A stretch of DNA of 64,000 nucleotides from Myxococcus sp. RHSTA-1-4. Its GTDB lineage: Bacteria; Myxococcota; Myxococcia; Myxococcales; Myxococcaceae. Shown one piece after another: positions 19,212 to 28,455 of the stretch (positions are counted from its first letter, which is position 1; every line of letters starts with the position of its first letter). Position numbers and translations under genes: made by a program. Location: contig NZ_JAIQDG010000046.1 in assembly GCF_020037125.1 (NCBI RefSeq), positions 24,890-88,889 of the forward strand, in the 5' to 3' direction. The notes beneath the pieces were generated by a model. It did not search any database and was not told the DNA's origin. It worked only from the letters and a program-made list of their open reading frames with translations.

Positions 19212-19538
19212 TCAGTGCGTGGAGGGCGGTAACGAGGCGGGAGGTGGCACGTCGCGGATGCGTGCGTCGCCCGACCGCTTCTCCAGCACGTCGAGCGCGA
19301 CGTCCACCGTCTTGCCGACCACGCGGTTCGCCAGCCGGACCATCGCGTAGGAGCTCGACAGGGCCAGGTCATGGAGCGCGTGGATGCGGCGCACGGGAGC
19401 GTCCAGCGGCCGTATCTTCCGCAGCAGCCGGAAGGGCACCGCCGCGGTGCGCCTGTGGACTCCCTCGACGGCCGTCGCGCCATGGTCCACCACGTCCTGC
19501 ACCAGGGCCTTCAGCCCGCGCCAGCGCTTCATCTTCAT
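19212..19538 (-). CDS. Small helical protein coupled to the lipase-like gene
   Basis: The 108-residue protein of unknown function is basic at the start (MKMKRWRGLK) and mainly helical, with repeated Val/Ala-rich amphipathic stretches such as VVDHGATAVEGVHR and VVGKTVDVALDVLEKR, somewhat reminiscent of granule- or membrane-surface proteins. Its ATG overlaps the stop of the hydrolase gene upstream (ATGA), so the two are translated together and may function together. The true start may be either of two adjacent methionines. Confidence 0.6.
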   Translation of the reverse strand: MKMKRWRGLKALVQDVVDHGATAVEGVHRRTAAVPFRLLRKIRPLDAPVRRIHALHDLALSSSYAMVRLANRVVGKTVDVALDVLEKRSGDARIRDVPPPASLPPSTH

Positions 19539-20587
19539 GGAGACGCCTCCTCGAACCAGGCCCGGAGCCGGGCGTAGACCTGGGCATCGTGCGCCAGCGC
19601 GACATGGTGGGTGCCGGTGACCACCTGCACATTCCCTGGCGGGACGAGGAGGCCGTGGCCCGCGCCCCCTGCCCTGCCCGCGGCGCTCGCCATGGGGACC
19701 ACTCCGTCCCCGAACAGCACGGAGAGCAGGTGCCGCTCCTCGGCGGCCAGCGTGCCCACGAGCAGGTGGTGCGAGATGCCGGGGCGCAGTGGGATGGGAT
19801 GACCGCGACTCTGGAGGGGCACGCCCAGGTCCTTCACGCCACTGCTGCGCAGGTCCGCCACGTCCGCGATGAGCTGCGTGTACGCATTGGGAATGCCGCG
19901 CAGCACCCTCGAGACGGCACGGCCCATCCGCTCCAGCGGGCTGCCCATGTGCGGCACGCCGATGTAGACGGCGCGGCGTACGCGGGACAGCCACGCGTGG
20001 CCCGCCTCCGCGGCCACATGGCACGCGCTGCGCACCACGAGCCCGCCCATGCTGTAGCCCACCAGGACGAGCTCCTCGACGGGCACCGGAAACGCGGCGA
20101 CGAGTTCCTCCAGCAGCCGCGCCAGGGACTCACCGTTGCCGGAGATGTGCAGCCCCGTGTTGTAGCGGAGGTAGAGCGGCGTGAAGCCGTGGTCGCGCTC
20201 CAGCAGCGAGCCATAGGTCACCGTCGGCTCGCCAGGGAAGGACCAGACGGCCTCGGTGACGGCCAGCCCGTGGACCCAGAGCGCCAGCCGTCCCCGAGAG
20301 TGGGGATACGCCCGCTTGAGCGACTCGCGGTCGAGCCGGAGCGGGCGCCCGTCGAGGAAGAGCTCCATGGGCGTGGCCAGCCCGTTGTCCCGGCGGTGGA
20401 GGTAGTCACCCACCACGCCGTTGAGGACGCCGATGGCGAACTCCAGCCGGCCGCCGCCCGCACGCGGCGGTGGGCCGGCGTCGGCCGGGGAACTCACCAG
20501 AGGAACCGCCGCGCTTTCCGGCACGGAGGCCGGGACATCCATCACTTCAAGTGGGGGCAAGGGGGCCTCGTGGCCAGACCCTGACAC
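19535..20587 (-). CDS. Alpha/beta hydrolase, lipase/PGAP1-like
   Basis: The 350-residue protein has the oxyanion-hole region LALWVHGLAV (102-111) and the nucleophile elbow LVGYSMGG (Ser179). The GVPHMGSPLERMGR segment is typical of triacylglycerol-lipase and PGAP1-like hydrolases, and the catalytic His is probably in VTGTHHVALAHD. The first 45 residues are Pro/Ala rich and without a clear export signal. Esterase or lipase activity is likely; the substrate is unknown. It shares an operon with the small helical protein that overlaps its stop. Confidence 0.82.
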   Translation of the reverse strand: MSGSGHEAPLPPLEVMDVPASVPESAAVPLVSSPADAGPPPRAGGGRLEFAIGVLNGVVGDYLHRRDNGLATPMELFLDGRPLRLDRESLKRAYPHSRGRLALWVHGLAVTEAVWSFPGEPTVTYGSLLERDHGFTPLYLRYNTGLHISGNGESLARLLEELVAAFPVPVEELVLVGYSMGGLVVRSACHVAAEAGHAWLSRVRRAVYIGVPHMGSPLERMGRAVSRVLRGIPNAYTQLIADVADLRSSGVKDLGVPLQSRGHPIPLRPGISHHLLVGTLAAEERHLLSVLFGDGVVPMASAAGRAGGAGHGLLVPPGNVQVVTGTHHVALAHDAQVYARLRAWFEEASP

Positions 20588-20631
20588 AGCGCATCATGAA
20601 TCACCAGGGCAGCCCCCGAAGCAAGCCCCTG

Positions 20632-23600
20632 TCACCTCGCCTCCAGCTTCCAGAGATTGTCCGTCCGCTCCAGCTCGATGCGGCGAAGGTACGGGTCCAC
20701 GCCGACGTAGGCGGGCCGCGCGTTCACGATGACGGACACCTCGGCCGGCGCGCCCGTGAAGCGGTGCTTCGCCGAGTACAGCGCGGGTTCGCCCTCCGTG
20801 CGCCCGGTGAACACGGCGACGTCCAGCTCCTCGTCGAGGTCCAGCGCGACGTCCTCGCCACCGCGCCGGGCCGTCTTCGCGGCGGCAATCCGGGCCGTCA
20901 CACGGTAGCGGCCATCGGGCAGCGGCTCATACGACGCCGACTCCACCTTCAAGTCGTAGAGCACGACCTCCTTCAGCCACTGGTCGATGAGCCCACGGTG
21001 CGCCTCGGAGTCCTCGGCGTGCAGCGCGGCCAGCAGGTCGCGCGTCGTGGGTGGCGCGCTGGGATATGCGCGCTCCCGCACGAGCCGGCGCAGCGCCCGG
21101 CTCATCGCCGCCTCGCCCAGGAGGTCTCGCAGGGCGTTCATCACCAAGGCGCCCTTCCCGTAGTACAGGTACGACTGGTCCCTCGCCGCGGAGAGCGGCG
21201 GCTCCACCTCGGACTCCGAGGCCCTGCCCGTCAGATAGCGCTCCAGGTCGTAGGACAGCACCTTCCGGACGTGCGCCTCCCCATGCAGGGACTTCAGGAC
21301 GAGCTGCTCGGAGTACTTCGCCAGCGACTCGTTCAGTGTCGTGGCACCCGGTCCGTCCGCCGGGTCCACCTGGTGGCCCCACCACTGGTGCGCCACCTCG
21401 TGCGCGATACGCCGGGTGACGAGGTCCACGTCCTCCGGGTTGCGCGTGTCCGCCAGGAAGCCGCGATGCTCCGGGTAGTAGATGGTGTTCGACAGCGCCA
21501 GCGCGCCGAAGCCCCAGGTGGAGGGAATCTCCACGATGCGCAGTTGCTCGTGCGGGTATGGACCGAACGCCTCGCCGAAGACGTCCAGCGAGCGCGTCGC
21601 CGCGGTCATCATCCGGCCAACGTTCTGCCCGTGCCCGGGGTGGTAATACACCTCCACGTCGATGCCCTGGTGCCGGACCTTCTCCACCGCATACCGGGCC
21701 GACACGATGGCGAACCAGTTGAGCATCGGCCGGTCCATGACGTAGCGGAAGTAACGCCGGCCGCCCTCCCGCCACTCCCTCCGCAGGACCCCCGGCGCCA
21801 CGGCGAGCTGGTCGTCCGACGTGGAGAGCGTCGTGTCGAGGGTGATCCACTCCCGCGCGCGACCGTTCCCCGGGGAAACGCCCGGCTCCTCCCAGGCCAG
21901 CTCCGCGTCCTCCACCTCGGGAAGGCCCCGCTTGCGCCGCTCACGCGCGTCGCGCAGCTCATAGGTCTTCCGGTAGCCGATGCTCGGGAACACCTCCACG
22001 TTGGTGATGAACGAGCCATTCCCTGCGATGGAGGAGTCGATGTCCTGCGTCTCGACGCCACGCCGCGCCACCGCGAGGTCGAAGGTCAGCTCGGCCCGTG
22101 CTCCGGGTGGCAGGGGCTGCTCCAACCGGAACTCGTACATCCCGAAGCGCGCATCGTGCGAGCGCTGCGCCGCGCCCGGCAGCTTCAGCTCGACCCGCGT
22201 CACGTCACGGCGCACGGCGACCCAGACGGTTTCAATGGGCTCCGCCGTCCGGTTCTCCATCCGGTAGGTGCCGGACACCTGGTAGCGCCGCTCCTCGGGA
22301 AAGAGGGCGACGTCGGCCTTCACCGCGACGACGCTCGGCTGCGCCAGCGTCTCGTACCGCTTGTAGGTCTTCTCGTAGTCCGCCTTCCAGTCCGCGAGCT
22401 GCTCGCGCGTCTCGTAGGTGTTCAGCACGTTCGTGCCGTGGAAGATGAAACCACCCGTCACCGAGAACACCCCCAGGCAGGCCGCCGCCCCCACCTGCCC
22501 GCGCCTCCCCCACTGCCGGGGCAACGCCACGAGCCGGGCCCTCGGCGAGGGGCTCACGCCGCGCCGCCACAGTCCCCAGGTGACGAGCACCAGGAACGCG
22601 GCGAACGCCCCCCAGTACGCCATGAAAGCGGAGAAGGACCCGAGCGCGGCCCCGAAGCCATTCATGTCCGAGTGCACCACCGGGGGCCCACCCGCATACC
22701 GCAGCAGGCCGTGCTCCAACCCGAGCCGCGCGCCCTGCTGGACGACCAGGGCCACGAGCAGGCTCAGGAGCATTCCGACGTACCGGTTCGGACTCAGCGT
22801 CTGGACGAACAGCACGGCCACGGCGAACAGCACCAGCGGCAGCCCGGTGAAATACAGGAGCGACAGGTAGAGCCCCGGCTCCAGGTGGTGGTAGCCCCGC
22901 GTGAGCTGGTACAGCACCGCGACGCCCATGGCCACGGCTGACAACAACACCGTCACCAGGGACAGCACCACCAGCTTGGACAGGTAGAACACGGCGCTGG
23001 AGGCCGGCGTCGCGTCGAGCACCGAGTCGATGCGGACCGCCCGCTCGCGCCAGACCAGCTCGGCACCGAAGTAGATGAGCGTCATGGTGCCGATGATGGA
23101 CAGCGACTGCTGGAAGGCGGAGAGCAGCAGCCCCGTCGTGGGCCAGAGGTGGGTGCCGTACTCCACGCGGGTGGCGCCGGCGGCCACGTCCATGCCCACC
23201 ATGAACACCCAGAGCGCCAGCAACGACAGGAAGGCCCCGCTCCTCAAGACGTAGCGCGACTCCAGCCGCACCGCTGACGCCAGCGCGGCCCAGGGCACGG
23301 CACCCGGGTGGTCCTGTCCCGCCATGGGGCGATACGAAGACGCCACGCGCGCCGGCTCCGCGGACTCGTCCCTGCCCGCCTTCGTTCCGGGCGACACGTG
23401 AAAGGAGAAGCGCCGGTAGACGAGCCCCAGCACCCCGGCCGAGACGCCCAGCCACAGGACGCGGTTCCAGAGGAAGTGGCCCTCCAGGGCGAGCAGGCGC
23501 GTGTTCCGCTCCTGCTCGGTCCAGTATCGCGTCTGCTCGAAGAACGCGGACAGGCCGAACGGGTCCAGCAGCGCGGCGCGCATCATCGTCTCGGGTGTCT

Positions 23601-24204
23601 GTGCCGCGGCGCCCGCCATCAGCGGCGAGTCCCCCAGCAGGGAGCCCACGAAGTACAGCGCATAGACGAAGACACCGCCCACGTAGCTGGCCAGCGTGCT
23701 GCGCGTCAGCACCGAGATGGCGAACAGCAACGACGCCGCGAAGACCAGGTTGGGAAGCACCAGCGCCACGAGCGCCCAGAGGTAGCGGAGCACGTCCACG
23801 CTCCCGAGCCGCTCCGGGTCCACCGCCACCACCAATGGCGCCAGCATCAACCCCACCGCCGCGGCGCAGAACACCGTGAGCGCCGCGAGCAGCGCCCCCG
23901 CGAACCTCCCGAACAGGTACGTCCGCTTGCGGATGGACGTCGCGAAGACGAGCTCCTCCATCCGGTGCTCGGTGTCCCGCAACGCCGCGTTGGCGCAGAA
24001 GGAGGTGAGCATGAAGATGGCGAGCAGCGACAGCAGCCCCAGCGACTGCATGACAACGTACGGCGAGTTGACATGGATGTTGTCCGGGCCGTAGCCGGTG
24101 CTCACGAACACGAAGCCCATCAGCAGGCAGACGGCCAGGGCCACGTAGAAGGAAGCCTGGCGCGTCTGGTAGCGCCACTCGAAGCGAAGGAACTCGCCGA
24201 GCAT
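20632..24204 (-). CDS. ABC permease fused to an M1-type metallopeptidase
   Basis: This 1190-residue fusion has an N-terminal membrane part of about 600 residues with many helices, resembling two ABC-2 permease units, including the AALRDTEHRMEELVFATSI cytoplasmic segment. The C-terminal part is an M1 peptidase: HEVAHQWWGH (about residue 933), with NE 19 residues after the second His, and the catalytic-Tyr region YLYYGKGALVM. At the place of the GAMEN exopeptidase motif the sequence is GFGALALSN, so the usual N-terminus-binding Glu is absent. Such fusions occur in several phyla beside an ABC ATPase. The start at 24204 lies four bases after the ATPase stop. Confidence 0.87.
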   Translation of the reverse strand: MLGEFLRFEWRYQTRQASFYVALAVCLLMGFVFVSTGYGPDNIHVNSPYVVMQSLGLLSLLAIFMLTSFCANAALRDTEHRMEELVFATSIRKRTYLFGRFAGALLAALTVFCAAAVGLMLAPLVVAVDPERLGSVDVLRYLWALVALVLPNLVFAASLLFAISVLTRSTLASYVGGVFVYALYFVGSLLGDSPLMAGAAAQTPETMMRAALLDPFGLSAFFEQTRYWTEQERNTRLLALEGHFLWNRVLWLGVSAGVLGLVYRRFSFHVSPGTKAGRDESAEPARVASSYRPMAGQDHPGAVPWAALASAVRLESRYVLRSGAFLSLLALWVFMVGMDVAAGATRVEYGTHLWPTTGLLLSAFQQSLSIIGTMTLIYFGAELVWRERAVRIDSVLDATPASSAVFYLSKLVVLSLVTVLLSAVAMGVAVLYQLTRGYHHLEPGLYLSLLYFTGLPLVLFAVAVLFVQTLSPNRYVGMLLSLLVALVVQQGARLGLEHGLLRYAGGPPVVHSDMNGFGAALGSFSAFMAYWGAFAAFLVLVTWGLWRRGVSPSPRARLVALPRQWGRRGQVGAAACLGVFSVTGGFIFHGTNVLNTYETREQLADWKADYEKTYKRYETLAQPSVVAVKADVALFPEERRYQVSGTYRMENRTAEPIETVWVAVRRDVTRVELKLPGAAQRSHDARFGMYEFRLEQPLPPGARAELTFDLAVARRGVETQDIDSSIAGNGSFITNVEVFPSIGYRKTYELRDARERRKRGLPEVEDAELAWEEPGVSPGNGRAREWITLDTTLSTSDDQLAVAPGVLRREWREGGRRYFRYVMDRPMLNWFAIVSARYAVEKVRHQGIDVEVYYHPGHGQNVGRMMTAATRSLDVFGEAFGPYPHEQLRIVEIPSTWGFGALALSNTIYYPEHRGFLADTRNPEDVDLVTRRIAHEVAHQWWGHQVDPADGPGATTLNESLAKYSEQLVLKSLHGEAHVRKVLSYDLERYLTGRASESEVEPPLSAARDQSYLYYGKGALVMNALRDLLGEAAMSRALRRLVRERAYPSAPPTTRDLLAALHAEDSEAHRGLIDQWLKEVVLYDLKVESASYEPLPDGRYRVTARIAAAKTARRGGEDVALDLDEELDVAVFTGRTEGEPALYSAKHRFTGAPAEVSVIVNARPAYVGVDPYLRRIELERTDNLWKLEAR

Positions 24205-24208
24205 GGTG

Positions 24209-25075
24209 TCACCTCTGGAGGAGGGCTGCGAAGTAGACGTCCTCAAGGTCCGGCGCCACGACGTCGAACCCGGGCCCCGGCGGCCCCTCCGACAGCACGC
24301 GGAGCACCGTCCTCCTCCCGGAGAGCTGCGTGGAGAGCACGGCCAGGGACTCGCGGTGGCGGGCCACCTCGTGCTTCTCCACCGTCTTCCGCCACACTCG
24401 CCCGGCCAGCTCCGCGACCAGCGTCTCCGGGGCCCCCTCCCTCAGCACCCGCCCCTCCGACAGGATGGCCATCCTCGGGCACAGGTGGCGCACGTCCTCG
24501 ACGATGTGCGTCGACAGCAGCACGACGACGTTCTCCCCCACCTCCGCGAGGAGGTTGTGGAACCGGTTGCGCTCCTCCGGGTCCAGCCCCGCCGTGGGCT
24601 CGTCGACGATGAGCATCCGTGGGTCTCCCAGCAGGGCCTGGGCGATGCCGAAGCGCTGCCGCATTCCTCCCGAGAAGCCGCTCACGGCCTTCTTGCGGTG
24701 CGCGTGGAGGTTCGTCTGGTGCAGCAGCGCGTCCACCTGCTCCGCGCGCTGGCGCCGGTTCGTCAGGCCCTTGAGCACGGCCAGGTGGTCCAGCAACTCC
24801 ACCGCCGAGACGCCGGGGTACACGCCGAAATCCTGTGGCAGGTACCCCAGGCGCTGGCGGTGGGCGCGCGGGTCCGCGAGCACGTCGGCGCCGTCGAAGG
24901 TGAGCTGCCCCGCGTCAGGCTCCTGGAGCGTGGCGAGGATGCGCATGAGCGTGGACTTGCCCGCTCCGTTCGGCCCGAGCAGCCCGAAGAGGCCCCGCTC
25001 GATGGTCAGGTCGATGCAGTGGAGTGCCCTCACCCCGTTGGGGTAGGTCTTCGTGACGCCGGAGATGCGCAGCAT
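24209..25075 (-). CDS. ABC transporter ATPase partner of the permease-peptidase fusion
   Basis: The 288-residue ATPase has Walker A GPNGAGKST (34-42), signature SGFSGGMRQR, Walker B MLIVDEPT and switch LSTHIVED. A C-terminal domain of about 80 residues follows (VWRKTVEKHEVA onward), as in ABC-2 exporters. It is directly upstream of the fusion gene and almost certainly energises it. The ATG at 25075 is chosen because the ATPase fold starts there; the open frame continues upstream without domain content. Confidence 0.9.
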   Translation of the reverse strand: MLRISGVTKTYPNGVRALHCIDLTIERGLFGLLGPNGAGKSTLMRILATLQEPDAGQLTFDGADVLADPRAHRQRLGYLPQDFGVYPGVSAVELLDHLAVLKGLTNRRQRAEQVDALLHQTNLHAHRKKAVSGFSGGMRQRFGIAQALLGDPRMLIVDEPTAGLDPEERNRFHNLLAEVGENVVVLLSTHIVEDVRHLCPRMAILSEGRVLREGAPETLVAELAGRVWRKTVEKHEVARHRESLAVLSTQLSGRRTVLRVLSEGPPGPGFDVVAPDLEDVYFAALLQR

Positions 25076-25158
25076 GGGGGAACACGCCGGGAATGGGGTT
25101 GTCACCGGCGGTACGCACCGGCATGGCCCCCCATTGCATCCGCCCCCGCGATTCCCCC

Positions 25159-25893
25159 TCACACCTCCAGCAGGACGTAGCGCTGGTCCGGGGTGTGCCG
25201 GGCCAGCAGCGGCAGGGCCACGTTGTAGACGGGGATGCCGCTCTTGGTCTTCCCGTTGCGAGTGCCATGGTGCGCGTGCCCGTGGAACACGGCCTCCGCG
25301 CCATAGTGGTCGATGGGCATCGACAGCCGGCTCGTCCCGAGGAAGGGGCGAATCTCGATGTTCTCCCCGTCCAGCGTCTCCGGCACCGGGGCGTAGTGCA
25401 TGATGACCACCTTCTTCTCCGTATCGAGGTGGCTCAGCGCGGCCTCCAGCTTGAGCGACTCGGTGACGGCCTCCTGCACGAAGGACTTCGTCTGTCCCTC
25501 GCCGAACGCCTGGAGCGTCGCGTTGCCGAAGCCTCCGCCGAAGCCCTTCACCCCCGCCACGCCCAGCACCTTCTCGAAGATGAAGTGGTCCCCGTCGAGG
25601 ATGTGGACGCCCACCTTGGCCAGCTCGCCGCAGATCTCCCTGACCTGGTTGTGCTCGTAGTCGTGGTTGCCCAGCACCGCCGCGCACGGCACCCGCAGGG
25701 CGGACAGCTCCTCCGCGAGCACCTTGCCCTCGTCGAGCATCCCGCGGTCGGTGAGGTCACCGCACAGCACGAGCAGGTCCGCGGTGGCGTTCACCTGTTT
25801 GACGAGCTGGCGGAAGCGTCCGTGGTGGTCCTCGCGGCAGTGCAGGTCACCGACTGCCGCCAGCCGAATTTTCGAGCTCGGATCGCGCGCCAC
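25159..25893 (-). CDS. Calcineurin-type metallophosphoesterase
   Basis: The 244-residue protein carries the five metal-ligand motifs: GDLHCREDH (15-23), GDLTD (45-49), GNHD (about 75), a histidine in VIMHYAPVPE and GHAHHG. It hydrolyses phosphoester bonds with a dimetal centre; the substrate is unknown. The start is a GTG at 25893 lying inside the end of the upstream nucleotidyltransferase-like gene. A later start is not possible without losing the first metal motif, so the 47-base overlap is real. Confidence 0.88.
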   Translation of the reverse strand: MARDPSSKIRLAAVGDLHCREDHHGRFRQLVKQVNATADLLVLCGDLTDRGMLDEGKVLAEELSALRVPCAAVLGNHDYEHNQVREICGELAKVGVHILDGDHFIFEKVLGVAGVKGFGGGFGNATLQAFGEGQTKSFVQEAVTESLKLEAALSHLDTEKKVVIMHYAPVPETLDGENIEIRPFLGTSRLSMPIDHYGAEAVFHGHAHHGTRNGKTKSGIPVYNVALPLLARHTPDQRYVLLEV

Positions 25894-26704
25894 GCTCGTC
25901 TCCCTGCTTTCTGTCGTTCTCGTCCCAGGCCCGCCCGTCGCCGAAGCCCCAGTGGTGGATGTCCACGTGGTAGTTCACCCGCGAGATGAGGTTGCCGCGG
26001 CACAGCTTGTCCTCCCAGCAGCCCTCGCGGATGGAGTGCAGCGTGCGGCTCATCAGCTCCGCCATCACCCAGTCGGGGACGAGGTCCCGCTCGGACGGGT
26101 AGGCGAAGCGGAACATCATCACGTGGCTGAGCAGCACCTCCCAGTACCGGTCGAAGCGGCGCATCAGCCGGTCCCAGTCCATGGTGGGGCCCGCCTTCAG
26201 GAACAGGTGGTTGACGTCCGAGCCGTCATACCGCTCGCGCTCGTTGACGAACGCCTTGGACCAGATCATCTCCTCGGCGGGCGCCACGAGACACTCGTGC
26301 CCGAAGATGGTGGACGTGCGGGCGTGCTGGAACCACTCGTCGTCCACCACCGCCACGCCGTTGCCGGACGAGAAGATGAAGTCGACGAAGTACTCCCCCT
26401 TGTAGGCCTTGTAGAGCCACACCTCGTCCGCGCGCTCGGTCCTCCAGCCGTCCTTCTCCAGCACCTCGAGCGCTCGCAGCGCGTCCCGCTTGCGGGGGAA
26501 GAGGTCCAGGTCCTTCGTGTCCCGGTAGATGCCGGTATAGGTGGCGTACGCGTACGCACCGCCCACCACGAAGGGCACCCCCGCGTCGGCCAGCAGGCCA
26601 ATGGCCCGGGCGCGGGCGTTGATTTCGTCCTGAGCGCGGTCGCGCTCGGCGAGCGCCGCATCCGTGCCCATCTCCCCGGGATGATTGGGGTGTCGCTTTT
26701 CCAT
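25847..26704 (-). CDS. Nucleotidyltransferase-fold protein
   Basis: The 285-residue protein has VPFVVGGAYAYATYTG (43-58) followed by RDTKDLDLF (61-69), the GG and DxD elements of the DNA-polymerase-beta-like nucleotidyltransferase fold, as in AbiEii/MNT-type proteins. The remaining 200 residues carry no motif that I recognise. The ATG at 26704 begins a compact protein; the longer frame adds 40 dissimilar residues. The 3' end overlaps the phosphoesterase by 47 bases in another frame, pointing to coupled expression. A stand-alone enzyme acting on a small molecule or nucleic acid is more likely than a toxin, since no antitoxin-like HTH protein is present. Confidence 0.72.
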   Translation of the reverse strand: MEKRHPNHPGEMGTDAALAERDRAQDEINARARAIGLLADAGVPFVVGGAYAYATYTGIYRDTKDLDLFPRKRDALRALEVLEKDGWRTERADEVWLYKAYKGEYFVDFIFSSGNGVAVVDDEWFQHARTSTIFGHECLVAPAEEMIWSKAFVNERERYDGSDVNHLFLKAGPTMDWDRLMRRFDRYWEVLLSHVMMFRFAYPSERDLVPDWVMAELMSRTLHSIREGCWEDKLCRGNLISRVNYHVDIHHWGFGDGRAWDENDRKQGDERGARSELENSAGGSR

Positions 26705-26910
26705 GCGCGAAAGGTAGGGATGCCGGATTTCCGCCGTCCGAAGGCCGGGTGAAAATGCCTGGGGAGCGGACGGGCAGCCTCCAAGCCCTTGAATTTCCGA
26801 ACATTTCCCCCTCCAGGCAGGCACCTTTTCTGTTTTCCGGCCGGGCTGTGTCCATTGGGGCGAACACGCTGCCGCACGGCCCTCCGGGCCGCCGGAAAGG
26901 AAGAAGGACC

Positions 26911-27888
26911 ATGCTGCGCAAGAGCCTGCTGTGTGCCGCCCTGATGTTCGTTGGCTGTGACAACGCGAAGAACGATGAGGAGTCGTTCCGCGAGGGTCTG
27001 CCCTCCCGGGAGATGGTGGAGATGAAGACGCCGAAGAGCGGCGGCCAGGGGCTGACGGCGTTCTACGGCCAGGGGCAGACGGCGGAGTACTACGCGCTCA
27101 CCGTGGGCGCCGCGGTGACGGTCAACGGCGGCACGCTCTGGGTGCTCAACCTCATCGAGGAAATCGTCAAGCACCCGCCCTCCTCCATCGAGGGGGACGT
27201 GGCGGTGTGGGGGCCGCACACGGACTCGCTCAGCGCCGTCACGTGGAAGCTGACCGTCACGCGCACGGACGAGAACAGCTACTCCTGGAACCTGGAGGGC
27301 AAGGCGAAGACGGCGGAGGACTCGGCCTTCGTGACGGTGCTGTCCGGTACGCACACGGCGGCGGTGGACGAGGACGGCGAGCGCATGAAGGGCTTCGGCT
27401 CCGGCGAGTTCCTCATCGACTGGGAGATGAGCCGCACCCTGCCCGGCGCCAACCAGAACGACATGGGCACGGCGGAGATCCACTACTCGCGCACGGGCGC
27501 GGCGGCGGTGGCCTCGGTGGAGGCGGAGTTCACCCAGATCCGCGATGCGGAAGTGCTGGGAGGCCGCCTGGACGCGACCTACCGCTACAAGCAGGCCCCG
27601 GGCGCCGGCGGTGAGCTGGACTTCGTCATCAAGAAGAACATCGACCTGGACCCCGCGCGCGGCGCGAGGGAGAACCTGGCCATCAAGAGCCGCTGGGAGG
27701 GCACGGGCGCCGGCCGCGCTGACATCAAGCTGTCGGGCGGGGACCTGTTCGGAGAGGCCACGGTGAACGAGTGCTGGGACGGCAACTTCCTCAGCGCGTA
27801 CTTCGCGGTCAGCTTCAACCCCGCCCTCGGGTACGGCGCGGTGAGCGCGTGTGGCAACTTCAGCACGCCGGTCTACTCCACGCTGTGA
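26911..27888 (+). CDS. Lipoprotein A of the ECF-caspase module
   Basis: The 325-residue protein has a lipoprotein signal (LMFVGC, Cys16). The mature part starts with NDEESFREGLPSRE and contains HPPSSIEGDVAVWGP, followed by a beta-rich region and a C-terminal ECWDGN segment. The same three landmarks occur in the lipoprotein at 30826, so the two are paralogues flanking the sigma factor, anti-sigma factor and caspase genes. No enzyme motif is seen. A ribosome-binding site is weak (GGAAGAAGG at 26897-26908). It is divergent from the nucleotidyltransferase gene and lies 24 bases before the sigma factor. Confidence 0.75.
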   Translation: MLRKSLLCAALMFVGCDNAKNDEESFREGLPSREMVEMKTPKSGGQGLTAFYGQGQTAEYYALTVGAAVTVNGGTLWVLNLIEEIVKHPPSSIEGDVAVWGPHTDSLSAVTWKLTVTRTDENSYSWNLEGKAKTAEDSAFVTVLSGTHTAAVDEDGERMKGFGSGEFLIDWEMSRTLPGANQNDMGTAEIHYSRTGAAAVASVEAEFTQIRDAEVLGGRLDATYRYKQAPGAGGELDFVIKKNIDLDPARGARENLAIKSRWEGTGAGRADIKLSGGDLFGEATVNECWDGNFLSAYFAVSFNPALGYGAVSACGNFSTPVYSTL

Positions 27889-27912
27889 GCCGCTCGCGGT
27901 AGTCTGCGCCGC

Positions 27913-28455
27913 GTGACGGGAACGAGCCAGCCGGTCCTCAGGGTGATTCCAGGTGGCGCCCACCAGGACCGGCGGGCGTTGCTGCGCGAGCTGTATGCGA
28001 AGTACGGCGGCAGCGTGCTGGGGCGCTGCCGCTATCTCTTGAAGGACGCGACGCGGGCGGAGGACGCGATGCACGACGTCTTCGCCCGCGCCCTCACCCA
28101 GGGCGAGGACTTCCGCGCGGAGTCCTCGCCGCTGACATGGTTGATGAAGATCGCCACCAACCACTGCCTCAACGTGCTTCGGTCGGAGAGGGCGGGCTGG
28201 CGGCAGTGGTTCGAGCGGGACGCGGCGGCACGGCCGGAAGGGCACGGAGGCCAGGGCGAGATGGAGACGCGGGACCTGGTGCGCCGGCTGCTGTCGAAGG
28301 TGGACCTGGAGACGCAGGCGGCGGTGGTCCACTACCACGTGGATGGGATGACGCTGGAAGAGGTGGCGGCGGTGCTGGGACGCTCGGTGCCCACCATCCG
28401 CAAGCGGCTGGAGCGCTTCGCCGAGCTGGGCGGAGAGGAGCTGAGGGTCCGATGA
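27913..28455 (+). CDS. ECF-family RNA polymerase sigma factor
   Basis: The 180-residue protein has sigma region 2 (LYAKYGGSVLGRCRYLL, then DAMHDVFARAL) and region 4 with a helix-turn-helix (LEEVAAVLGRSVPTIRKRL), the plan of a group-4 sigma factor. The start is a GTG without a ribosome-binding site. TAGTCT stands seven bases before it, so it may be translated from a leaderless message or by readthrough from the lipoprotein gene. It overlaps the anti-sigma gene by ATGA, the usual arrangement for stoichiometric control. Confidence 0.92.
   Translation: MTGTSQPVLRVIPGGAHQDRRALLRELYAKYGGSVLGRCRYLLKDATRAEDAMHDVFARALTQGEDFRAESSPLTWLMKIATNHCLNVLRSERAGWRQWFERDAAARPEGHGGQGEMETRDLVRRLLSKVDLETQAAVVHYHVDGMTLEEVAAVLGRSVPTIRKRLERFAELGGEELRVR

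Noticed and set aside
25847..26704. AbiEii-type toxin of a toxin-antitoxin pair
   Set aside because: The fold fits, but there is no adjacent AbiEi-like HTH gene; the coupled gene is a metallophosphoesterase.
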